A stretch of DNA of 64,000 bases from contig JAKCOZ010000003.1 of assembly GCA_022605955.1 (NCBI GenBank), forward strand, positions 56,482,179 through 56,546,178. The letters are read 5' to 3'. This stretch comes from Rallus limicola. Taxonomy: Eukaryota > Chordata > Aves > Gruiformes > Rallidae. Shown piece after piece: positions 1 to 12,500 of the stretch; position 1 is the stretch's first letter; each line of letters starts with the position of its first letter. The position numbers and the translations under genes were made by a program. Below the pieces are notes generated by a model that was given only the letters and a program-made list of their open reading frames with translations, made no database searches and was not told where the DNA came from.

Positions 1-1503
1 CCTGTCTTTGAAAATTGATCCCCTTTTCTCATTTCCTTTAGAGGCGCATATTACTGGGGAGGAGGGGCAGGGGAAGAAATGTAGGAACTCTTTAATATCA
101 AATCCAAATGCAGAAATTTAAGAGTGATAGCGAGTTGCAAAGTCTCCCATTAAACAACAGATTATATGGCTCCACTCAGGTTTGAAACCCAGTTCGTGCC
201 AGTCGAGTACCTGCATTACAACTCTGTCTTTTAACAGTGACAATTCCTCCTCATTAACTAATTACTGTATCCATAATGAAAAGAAGATGAACCCTAGTCA
301 AGAAAAATGAGGTAATGATGCATCACTAATGAGATCATTTCTGTCGTGCGATGGGAACACACGGGGGTCGAGAGGCACCTGGAAGCATCACCCCTGCAGA
401 TGTCTGTTGAGCGCCTGCCCTCACGGGTCTACTGACCGAGCCAGACCCACCCCAGAGTGGGCGGAGAGGAGCAGAATGTGTGGACACAGCATCGCTAGCA
501 TCTGTCTTGGAGTCTGAACCGCTTAAATCAAAGTAAGTGTCTTCTGAGAGGCTTGCATTGATTTATCTAAAGCCAGTTAAAGCCTCATTTTAAGGCTCAC
601 TTGTACTTATGCAGAAATATTGATTCTGTACAAAAAAAAACATTTGGAAAGAAGTCTTTGGGATTGAGCTAAGATCTTTTGTGTATCTTATCCTTTAATG
701 TCTAAACATTGGGTGAAGGGTGAGGGTCTGATTCATCTTCCACTTCACCACTGTACCCTTGCATTATGTTTTCTGGAAACTCAAAGCCTGTTAGACTTGC
801 CACCATTTGCAGCACAGACACAGCCATGCTAAGAAACCTTATAGTTCTCTGTCACTTTTGGGGACCATTTGTGACACAAGCTATTTTCTGTTTGGATTCA
901 AATGAATAAATAAATAATTACAAGGAAATATCTGATAGATTCATGGGAAAATGCTGCAGCAGACTTGCTACAGCAAGTTGAAACACGCCTGATGTTAGTT
1001 ATAATCTCCTCATGTTTCTTTGCTGCTAACAGAAGGATGAGGGGAGTGAAGAGGGGAGTGGAAGAGAATGTATAGGAGGAGATATCCACTGAACATCATT
1101 GGGTTTTGGAGCAAGGGCAACATTTGCTGAGAGAATTCAGAAAAAGACAATTTTAAGAAATATTAAACTCTGTTCGGCAATCAAGTCAGGTAGCATAAAT
1201 GACAGAAAGCACAAGATTAAGCCAACCTTCTATGTATTTCTTCACATTTAAAAAATGTTGATTTCCAATGGCATGCAGGTGGAAAGGAGCACGTGGACAA
1301 AACATCAACACATTTGCCTGTGTGTAATGCTTTTTATTTTTCGACATCTTTCCTTCCCCTTGGACAACGAGCTGCCTTTTAATGTGTGTGTCTTCACCAA
1401 ATGCCAGTAGCACATCAAAAGAAGTTGTGCACTTTGAGCAAGACAGTAAGCAAGACAGTAGCAAGACAGTTCACACAGCTTCTGGGATTTCTTTCTTCAT
1501 CTT

Positions 1504-3500
1504 AGAATCATAGCAGGGACCTTTAGAGGTCATCTAGTCCAACCCCCCTGCTGTAAGCAGGGACATCTGCACTAGATCAGGTCACTCAGACACCCATCAA
1601 GCCTGACCTGGAAGATCTCCAGGGATGGGGCCTCCACTACCTCTATAGGCAACCTATTCCAGAGATCCACCACCCTCATAATGAAGAACTTATTCCTAAT
1701 ATCCAACCTAAATCTCCCCTTTTTGAGTTTAAAACCTTTACCCCTTGTGCTACTGCTACATGCTCTCGTGAACAGTTCTTCACTAGTTTTTTATAGGGAC
1801 CTTTCAGGTACTGGAAGGCCACTATAAGGTCCCCCTGGTGCCTTCGCTTCTCCAAGCTGAACAAGCCCAACTGTCTCAGCCTGTCCTCACAGGAGAGGTG
1901 CTCCAGCCCTTTGATCATTTTTGTGGTCCTCCTCTGGACATGCGCCAACATGTCCATGTCTTTCTTGTGTTGAGGGCTCCAAACCTGACAGTACTCCAGG
2001 TGGGGTGTCACCAGAGCAGAGTAGAGGGGCAGAATCACCTCTCAATCTGCTGGCCACACTTCTTTTGATGCAGCCTGGGATGCAGTTGACCTCCTGGGCT
2101 GCAGATGCACATTGGTGGCTCATGTCCAGCTTCTCATCCATGAGTCCTTTTCCTCAGGGCTGCTTTCAAGCAACTCATCTCCTAACCTGTATGGATAACG
2201 AGTGTTGTCCCCACCCAGGTTCAGGACCCTGCACTTGTCTTTGTTGAACCTCATGAGGTTCACCTGGGCCCACTTCTGCAGCCTGTCCAGGTCCCTCTGC
2301 ATGGCATCCCGTCTCTCCAGCACCTTAACCTCACCAGCCAACTTGGTATCATCAGCAAACTTGCCGACGGTGCACTCAATCCCACTGTCGAAATCATTAG
2401 TACAGATATTAAATAGCACCAGTCCCAGCACAGACCCCTGAGAGACACTACTTTTTATCATCTTCCACCTGGACTGGGAGCCATTGAGCACCACTCTCTG
2501 GATGCAACCATCCAGCCAGTTCCTTATTCACTGAACAGTCCACCCATCTAATCCATATCTCTCCAGCTTGGAGAGAAGGATGTTGTGGGGGACTCTGTCA
2601 AAGGCCTTTCAGAAATCCAGATAGGTGACATCCGTGGCTCTTCCCTTGTCTACTGATGCAGTTAAAAAGTGTAAAAAGCCACCAGATTTATCAGGCAGGA
2701 CCTGCCCCTAGTAAAGCCAGGCTGACTGTCACAAATCACCTCCTCATCTTCTACATGCCTCAGTATAGCTCCTAGGAGGATCTGTTGCATGATCTTCCCA
2801 GGGACAGAGGTCAGATGACAGATCACCCAGAGTCCTCCTTCCTAAACCTTTTTTAAAATGGCAGTGATGTTTCCTCTCTTCCAGGCACTAGGTACTACAC
2901 CTGACTGCCATGACTTTTCAAATATCATGGAGAGTGGTTTGACAGCTATATCAGCCAATTCCTCCAGGACTCTGGGATGCATCTCATTGGGTCCTATAGA
3001 CTTGTGTACATTCAGGTTCCTCAGAAGATCACAAGTCTTATCTTCACTTACAGTGGTAGGGACTCTGTCTCCGCATTCCAAGTCCTGTGGGCCATCAACT
3101 TGAGAGCAGTGAGGAGAAAGGTCACCAGTGAAGACTGAGGTAAAAAGGTTGTTGAGACCTCAGCCTGTTCCTGATCTGTTGTTACCAGTTCACCATTGCT
3201 CCCTATCGCAGGGGATATGCTCTCTTTCACCTTCCTTTTCTGGTTTACATACCTATAGAAGCCTTTCTTGTTTTTCTTGACATCCCTTGCCAAGTTCAGC
3301 TCCAGCTGCACCTTGGTCTTCGTGACCTCATCCCTAAAAAATCAGGCAATGTCTCTGTACTTTTCCCAGGATACCTGTCTCTGCTTCCACTGCCTGTGTA
3401 GCCCCATCTTGCCTTTTAGTTTGACCAGCAGGTTTTGACTCAGCCTTGCTGGTCTCTTGCCTTCCTTGCCTGATTTCTTACACCAGGGAATTAAGAACTC
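1504..3500 (-). mobile_element. CR1 LINE, 5'-truncated, with decayed reverse transcriptase
   Basis: The minus strand reads as a CR1 element running from near 3500 to its 3' end at about 1504, beside the typical AGAATCATAG tail complement. Translated fragments show the endonuclease-RT linker (QLELNLARDVKKNKKGFYRY, 3048-3311), RT palm sequence with [12 protein letters not shown] and FADDTKL (2120-2494), and the C-terminal domain with [19 protein letters not shown] (1676-2038). They lie in different frames, so the ORF is broken by frameshifts. About 2 kb remains of an element that is about 4.5 kb when complete. It is very like the copy at 17734-18482. Confidence 0.93.
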
Positions 3501-3539
3501 TTGCAGTCTTATTGATGGAGCTTTAGATACTAGAGCAGC

Positions 3540-6500
3540 CTGAAATTAGTAGTTATTTATGTGGCATAGGACAAGGTAAAACGCTGCCACAGATTGCCTA
3601 GTGTCATTTCCTGTATTGTGGAGAGTTTGCAGCTGAGTTTTGATACCTGTTGATCAGGAGTTAATGGGATTAGCTTAATGAAGAAATTTAGGGTTCAAAA
3701 GAATATTAACATTTTAAGAGGTTTGGATCTTAAACAGCATCTTGCTGTTGAAGAGATACATCTTTTTAAGGACTTTGCTTCCAATTTGTGTCCAAGGGTG
3801 TCCAATCTAATACTATTGTTATTTTTGTTTCATAGTGTTTCCAGGTGAATTTTTTGCTAGTGGTGGGTGTTTTCATCATGTCAATGAGATAGCTTTTTCC
3901 CCGCCCCCTTGTTTTCTCTGTTATCAAATTACATTGCCAGCATTTTAGGGTTTGCTGTATAGTGCCTGGTTTCATTTCAGAAACCATAAATATTTTTTTT
4001 AATGTTTTGGAGCACATTTCTTATTTCAGTTATTTCCTGTGGAGATAAGTAGCTGAGCAAAAGAGAAGATTTTTCAGTGATTGAAATTCGCTATCTAGTT
4101 GTATGTAGTAGTTAAAAATGACTAATACTTAGAGGTTTGGGGATATAGGTCTTCTGGGGATGGTGTGTAAATCTGAGAACTAAATGGTAATGTGGCTTCA
4201 TTTTTCTTCATTTCAGGCAATCTCCATTCAGACACCAAATTCAGTATCTTCACATATTGTGGTAGTTTCCTTACGGCTGTCATAGTCACAGGCACACAGA
4301 AGAGATAATACCTTTTGAGGACCGCCATCTATAATAGAAAAAAAATGGATAAACTTTTAGGTACAGAAACCTTTCTCCAGGCCTGAAATGGAAGGAGCAG
4401 ACTTGAAGCTAAGTACAAAAATACGACCTGACACTAAGCTAATGCTAGTGCCATCTAGGAATAAACACAAGTATGAGTAGCTCAGTCTCTGAAACATGAA
4501 AGTGTTACTGTCTGGATTTCAAATGGAGTCTAGCCAGGGTTGTGCTCAGCATATCCCAAAAGATGCTTTCCCTTCAACCACCAAGAACTGGCTATCTGGG
4601 CACTGTTCTCATGTCATGGGGAGAGAAATACCAAGATGACCTGTGTACTTTTGGTTTGTTCCACAAAGTGTTGCAGGGTAATAGGTTGTTTCTCCCCACA
4701 GAATATCTCTCTCTCTTAGCTTATAAAATGCTCTTAGGTAGAGTTTGTGGTGGTCCTCTCTGGGCTGTGAGTGGCTTCAGTTTCCTTCCTACATCTCTCC
4801 TGTGGAGCAAACATACACATAGAATGGTGCATTTCCCCATGGGTGTTTCTGCAGGACTCTTGACAGTAGCTCTAATCTTGTAGGCTCTCCTTCATTTTGA
4901 CCTTGTCCATACCTCCCTGCCCATCACATCAATTTACAGGGTGCTCACCCCTGGTTTCAGAGGCCAGCTTGCCTCCACCCAACTGCTGGTGAGTCCTGAG
5001 AGGCAGGGAGGGTGGGTTTTAGCCTGTATTCCTATCGTAATGGCCGTTCTCTTGAACTTGAGTCAGCATTTCCCACAAACACCACTACTTTGTCTCTTAC
5101 TTGTTTATTCTGTGCTTCTCATGGGTAGAAACAGGATTTCAGAACAGAGGTCTTATTCCAGTCTTTCCCAAAAATTGAGCTCTACCATGATGTAAAAGCA
5201 TGAAGCACTTGACAAGAAGTTGAAGAGCTATGACCCTTTTTTGTGCTATTATTTGTTATTTTAGTTCTGCTTTCAGCTCTCCTCTTTTGATTTTTATTTC
5301 TACTTCATGCATTTCTTTTTATCCTTAGATGGTTAGATCCTTGCAGAGATACAGGCTGTCTGTGATATGTCTCTGCAGAAGTTTCTCCAACTCGTAATTT
5401 GAGCAAGACAGCCATGCTCCTCAGTGAGGACTTTCTTCAAGCTATCCCAGTACAAGTGTCACTTCTGTAAGTGTACCTCAGTGTGACAGAAAAGACACGG
5501 AGATATTGCTGAATATGGGATAGCACATTTAAAAATAAAACCCAAAACAAAACTGAACATTTCTTGTCCTCACTTTGACATACTTTGGCCCTGGATTTTG
5601 CAGTCTTTTTGTACTCCAGTTTTCCCTCCCACCTCCCCATCCCTTAACTATGCTTCTTCCTCTGGACCATGCGGCCTGATGTCTGGAGTTAATGAGCACC
5701 TTCATGTCTTTCTGATTTCTCTTGTGGGTGCTCACAGCTTAGTTCCTAAATAGGGATTTAAAGCAAGGATGCTTTAAGTGTGTGCATCCAAACAGGGATT
5801 ATGTGTGGTTTGGCCACTGAGCTGCTCATCCATGAAACGGACTCATTTCTGGGCAACTCTCAATGCCTGGGAAATGCTGTGGTAAGACGTAAGACTTTGC
5901 TCTTTACATGTCTGCCACAGAGGGGTTTTCAGGGTCCTATTTTTAGACTTTAAACTTCTAAATTCCATATAGATTGCCTTAAAGTTCTTTTAGCATGCCG
6001 CTTTCAGTCTTTCAAGACTGTATCTTACCCATTAGTAATACAGGGATAGTATTTCCCTCTCCTTAAAGATGCATTCATTAGTAGCAGAGGTAAGTATGCA
6101 GGAATTCATCTTACCTAATTTTAGCTGCCTGAAGTGAGCTGTTTGTCTCATCTAAAGAGAATGAATCACCTCCACTGATGAATTATCCTAATTTATGTTA
6201 GACATCTATAATCTGGACAAGGTAAATACACATCAGGGGTCCCTCTCTTTCTCTCTTAGCTCTGAAGGAATTTAGTTGACCAGTACTATTTTAGATGACG
6301 GGCTTAATTTTAAATGGAGCAGCTACGTGGATGCTCATCTGTGTGATGAAATTAAATACCCCATGCATTGCATCTCCTGTCAATAGCACATGTTCAGTTA
6401 GGGGTGGTTTTGTTTCTAGAATTTTCTAAAGATTTCCAACAATTTTCAATTTTTAATGCTGAGGATTCAATTCCACCCATACTGAGATCCTTGAAATCTC

Positions 6501-9500
6501 TAAACCTAAATTTCACTGTAGAGTTGCAGGACCAAAATCATAAAAAAATTCTTTCCTTTGGCTTGGTTTCAAATAGGGTGACATCATTTTTATCAAGCTG
6601 CCTCTATTAGCGCTTTAATTCAGCAAACAGAGATTGCTAAGTAAGGTTCCTTTTCCAGCCAGAACGTCAATCAGAACTGCATGCTCTGCAGAGTACTGTA
6701 CAAATTAACATTTTAACATCGCTACCGTAGTAATTATTCTGAGCATCTTTCTTTTATGACACTCACAAGAAAAGGGGAGACTTGTTGCTGAGATTCCAGA
6801 CTCTAATTTTCTCCCTATGTAAGTGTGCTCTGCCGACATCTCTTTCCCCTCTGGCTGTGCAGTTTTTCTCTGCTGCTTGTACCCAGCTGGGAGCTCCCTG
6901 TCTAGTTATTGAGCTGCCACAGTAGAGGGCAGGAAGGATCCAAACAGCCTTTGTGTATGTGAACAGGTGCTTTGAATGTTCAGAGGATCTGATGAATAGA
7001 CAAACATATGATTTGACTGCTAGGGAGATGATTTGATGGCAAACAAAAGGTCACGTACCAGCAAAACTGTTAACTGGTGGCATGAGGGTGGGGACCGCTG
7101 TTCTGCTCAGTATTCATTTTCCTCCTACACTGAGGGGCAGATTCTGCCTCCATTGTAGCTGTTCTCTGCACAGGATAAGCAAGCTTTTTGGGTTATGTGC
7201 CTGTGCGCAACCACTAAATAAAGCACAGCATACAGCGGACAGGGATGGATTTCAGTACAGATCGGTTGCCATATGTCTCCTGTTCATCTTTGTGAGCTGT
7301 TATGTGTGGCATCATACACAAAACCATGTTTGGCACCTGCATTCATACTTGCCTCGTCATCCTTGAATGCTTCATTTACCGTCCAGCGTGCAATGCCCTT
7401 GCATCCCTTGCTGCTTGATTGGTGAAAATCAATCAGTGCCATGAAATCTGGCTTTCTGTACACAAATAATTGAACTCTCTTGTTTCTGGATTTCTTCAAA
7501 GGAGGCTCACTTGTTGAAGAAGGAAACAATTAGTGTTTAATACAGATTCATATCTCTGCAGAGAGAGAGGAATGTTAGTGAAACAAGGCAAAAGGTGGAA
7601 TAAACACTCTCTTTGGGGATCAGGTGCAATCCGGCATGTTTTTTGACAGCTAAGCACCTGGAATGAGAAGTACCTGTGCTTGAAGTGCACTGCAGCAAAT
7701 AAAGAAGCCATTGTACTGCCAGTCTCTGTTCAGACAAAATAGCTTGCAATTCAAAAGCTTTTCTTCTCAAGGTCTTGTGCTGATTATTCCTTTGGCTTTA
7801 ATTCACGTGCACCAGGTTTGCTTTTTATTCTTACTACTTAAGGGAAATTATGGTTCACCCAGAAGATCCAGCAAATTCATAAAACTCTGCACTTGATAAC
7901 TGGGTGGCATTAAACCTGCCTGGAACACTGCTCGGGAATCAACCGTGGTTGTTGAAGAACTGTATAATAATGAGATATGAACTTTAGTAACACTAGCTGC
8001 ACCATATTCTACCCATAAAGGGCAGAATTCTTTAATTTAAATTTTAAATTCTTGCCTCTTCAATAGCAATGAAACCGCAGGTTGCATTTAAGTGCTGCCA
8101 GGCTTAAAACTGTCTGTCTCATGAGGAAAAGCCTAGGTGTCACCAACTCCTGCACTTCAGAGTTTCAAAGGTCTTTGGGAATACAAAGATAGAAGTATAT
8201 GCTCAGAGGGTTTTTCGAAAGAACTGAAGATTAGTTTCTGTGTCCTGTTAAAGTGTATTTTAAAAAAATACTAGTCCATATAGCAAAAGAATGATTTATT
8301 ACTTTTTTCTTTGTTGTGTTCAATGAAGAGAGATTTTAACACTTTTCAGCAATTAGTTTGCAAATGAGTTTCAAAAAAAAAAAAGCAGAGTACTTAATTG
8401 GAAGACAGGTATGTCATAATTCATGATGCAAAAAGAGATCTTTTTTGTTGTGTGACTTCCCTAAGATTAAAGCAACTGCATGTTGATAAAGTTCCAAATC
8501 TGCTTTATAGCAAGTGCATTGCAAATTTTTTAGACAGTGATTATAATGTGTGAATTAGAGCTAATTAAAGTATGTCAGTAACATAATGTACAAAATGGCT
8601 GATTGCCGGTTGCTGGAACAGATTTAGGAGCTTCCTGCAAATTTTAATTTTTTTTTATTAAGATGTTTAGATTTCAAAACATGCCTATGATAATAAGTAT
8701 TTATTCTTTATTTTTATGTCAATGCTGTTGCTAGTAACAAAAGATTACAGACTAAGTGTTCATCATAATTTGTGATGTAATTATTTTGATTCTTTTAAAA
8801 ATATTTAATATTTATACTGTATGCTAGAATTAATGTTTTACTGTCATGAGCACAGCACAAACCCAAACTTCTGCAAAAAGGCCTCTTGTGTTGCACGTGG
8901 GAGCTGTCCAATAAGTGATGATGCTACCAGGGATGTAAGGGAGGATGATGTCTTCATTGCAGCACCATCAGGGCACTGTGTGCCTCTGAGAACAAAATAC
9001 AGGCTGACTACAACCGCTGTAGTGGCTGTGTTTGGCATGCTGAAGTGGCAGCAGCACTGAGGGGATGCCGGGCAGCCCATGGCATGCAGGTCTGTGAGGT
9101 GGAGGCCAGCAATGCAGCAAGATGGCTCTTGTGGGAGAGAAGAACATTATCGTTATGGTCCATGACAGGCATAAACAAGAGAATTGTTAAGCCTGAGTTA
9201 AGAATTGAGTGAGTATCTACTTGAACCATGCACTGCCTCAACTAAAAATTCAGCATTGAATAGTTCCTATGCAGCACACTTTACTAGAAGACTTCAATGG
9301 GAGTGAGCTTATTACTATCCGCTGTTTTGCAGAAATTAAAATTGATTGATGAAGAGATTTCCACCACAGCTAAGTGCTCAATTTGTCTTACACACCATTC
9401 ACTGGGTCACAGCTGTATGCTGTAGAGATGGGGGATCCTGGGAACATTGGCTTTTATGTGGTCCATAGCTTTAGTGATGTCCTAGCAGGACAGTGGTTCT

Positions 9501-12500
9501 GCATCCATCAGGGAGGCTGAGTTTGTGAAAAAGCTTTTTAAACACAGTTAAATATTAAGATCTAGGTCTCTATCCAACTTTATCTGCTTTTAGATGCTTG
9601 CAGATAGCTTGCTGGATTGTTTTTTCCCAGTACAGTTGCTCCTAAAAGAAGTAACAAAGATTTCATTTTTTAAAAAACCTTGGTTACTCAAAATTTGTCA
9701 AATTCCCAAATATATATGTCTATAGCTGGAAGAAAGGAAGAAAAAAAAAAACCAGGGGGAAAAAAGCACCTCTGTCTGATAAAGACTCAGCTTTGACAGT
9801 CTCCTTGAAAAATGGATAATAGCAGTATGGAACAGCTGCCATTGTGTTTGGCTGTGGTGTACAACTGTCAAACCAAGGCGCTGTCTGCCAGTGCATTTTA
9901 TTAAAGATTTACTTGATGGTTTAAAGGAAAAGGTGTCCTTTCACATGAGCCACTCACACCCTCTCACAACTGAACTTGGTCTGTCTCCAGCAAGACCTTG
10001 CAAATGCCTTGTATTAATACATAGGCAGCATGGCATAGAGCAAGAGCGTGGAGAGGAAGGGGGTGTTAAGGCAGCTTGGTCTGTGATATTCCTGCCTGAG
10101 CAATAAGGGCAATCTCTACCCAAAAGAAAAGGATGACAGAGAAGTCATTAGAGAAATCAAAGGAAGCATGAAAAAATTTGTGCTGGCATCATCACTGCAC
10201 TGCGTCAGCTTTTCCAATAACCTCAGCTTTACCAGTATCACCAGCTGTGGGATTATTGCAGATAACAATATTTTGACTTCTAAGCTGAGGAAGTGTCACA
10301 TGAAAGCTGAAACACAGTCAGACTAGGTGGATTGCAGTCATTGCCATGGTGTTCAGAGGAAACATGGCTTTTTTGGCACATTCAAGGCTGGAAATATTCT
10401 ATGTTTATACTTCCAAACATACTTTGGTCCTTAAAATACATTTACTAATTTGTAAGCTTTACTGTATCAAAGTTAACTTTTGAACCAGGCAGAGTGAAAA
10501 CGGCTAAAATGAGTTAGTGGAAGGGTGAGGGTTGTCCCCAATTACATGTTAGGAAGTTACTGTGAAATGTTGTATTTATATAGTCTTAGTATGAAAGAGC
10601 TAAAATAATTAGTGTTTTTAGACATGAACATATCCAGTGTAAATTAGATGTATCCTGAGCCTAGACAAAGTACAGACCAGCCGACTGTTCATTCACTTAA
10701 TCAATAGCACTGCCTGTGCTTTTTCATTGACTTCTTAATGCTAAATGGTAAACACTAACAGCCAGACCTGCAGCAGTCTAAATTGGCCTAATGGGTCATT
10801 AGAGCTATACTGATAAATACCAACTGGGAATCTGGTGTGGACTGTAGACGGGAGATTTAGGAAATGGAATACTGCTATTTTATAATGGGCTTCATTCATT
10901 TCTTATAGTCCTTTGTATTGTATAGTGGCTTATTTGATTGCTGTATTGAATCAAGCAGGGATGCTGTTAGGAACAAATAACTCAAGAAGGACTGGATTGA
11001 AATTGAATTGCTAGGCATAGTGTGTTTGACGGGACTCTAGGTTGATCAGTCGTGTGGGGCTTTAAATTGCCTGTTCAGTGATGGCAGAAGAGATGAGTAA
11101 AAGGCAGACATTGACAGTTTTGAGTTCTCTCTATTCTGTGTGTCTTTACTTGTCACCATTCTGTTTGCAAAATGAAATATTAGTCTCTTTATGTTTCTGG
11201 ATCAGACAGGAAGTGCACCAGGTGATGTGGCCAACAGACATATTTTGCAATCCTAGCTAAGACTCTTCCAACAGTGACACTTGTAATGCTTTCTTGTATT
11301 ACAGTGTGGTTTGTACTTTTTTTTATTTGATCTACCACCTAATGTGGCATCCAAGAGAGTCCTGTTTCCTGTTTATTGGTTGATATGGAGACTTTTCCTT
11401 AGGATTCTGGTGTTTTGCTGTATTGTCTTTTTTGGTATCTCTTGGTCTTCGAGGTCAAAAATGAAATCAGTCACTCATGTGGATAGGAAGATTATTTAGA
11501 ATTATGTTTAGAGTTTTAATTAGAAGCATGAAAACTTTGGAGACGGTATTATTAAAGCCCATATTTTAGCATTTAGCATTATTCAGAATTTGTGGGGAAA
11601 AGGGATGGCAGATTATCCCATACCTCTGTCTGGAGGGCTCTTAAACCTCTAGAGAGGTGTGGTCCCTGGCAGAAAAAGGATACTGCTTTGTCACATCATG
11701 GCTGTTCTGATAATGCTTACCTGAACCATGCTGGGCTGCAAACAACCTTGCACCCAGCCTAGATAGGATTTATTTTTAAAACTCCCTGGTTGGTTCCTTC
11801 TGTCTATCCACATCTCACAGTCAAGTAGAATTGCAACTCATTTTAGCTTATGTTTCCATTTAGATTACCAGATAAATAATTTTATTTAAACTTGTTCTCC
11901 AGATTCTCCTTCCATCTGGGTGCATCTTTCTACTCTTCCCTTTTAAACCATTTGGCCCATTGTCTTTTACCTAGCCTTGGCATTGGTTTATCACAAGAGG
12001 CTTTTTTTCTGGCACTGATCTAGTGTTTTACAGGTGGTGTAGTTGCATTTCTTCACTCAGCATGCAGTCAGTCATATTTTTATCTTCCAAACATGCTCCT
12101 AGAAAGGATAGTTTGCAGTGGCTACACGGGACAGTTGAGACCTTCCATGAGAATTTGAGCAGCAAAACATGGTGCAAGAAGGTGGTAAAAGATGTGAGGG
12201 CAGCACTGACTGTGAGGAGCATGTGCTCAGACACCTGCCACAGGTTCTGGGTGCCACTGGCTCAGAGTGTGTTGCTGTCTAATAGTTCATGATGCCTTGC
12301 AGCCATCATCTTAGGAAGGCCACAAGATGCCTTGCAGCCATCATCTTAGGAAGGCCACAACTGTCTTGAATGCTCACACACAAAATGCTTGAATGAGATT
12401 AATGTCCTTGTTCTGCAGTTGGATGTGAAAATCAAATCTGAATTATGTGGAGGCGACAGTGAGGCCTCCTGGATTTTTTTTTTCTCCTGTAGCACTTGCC

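Noticed and set aside
8821..9080. Paired frames of about 78 codons on both strands
   Set aside because: There are no domains or splice context. Mirror-image frames of this length are expected by chance.
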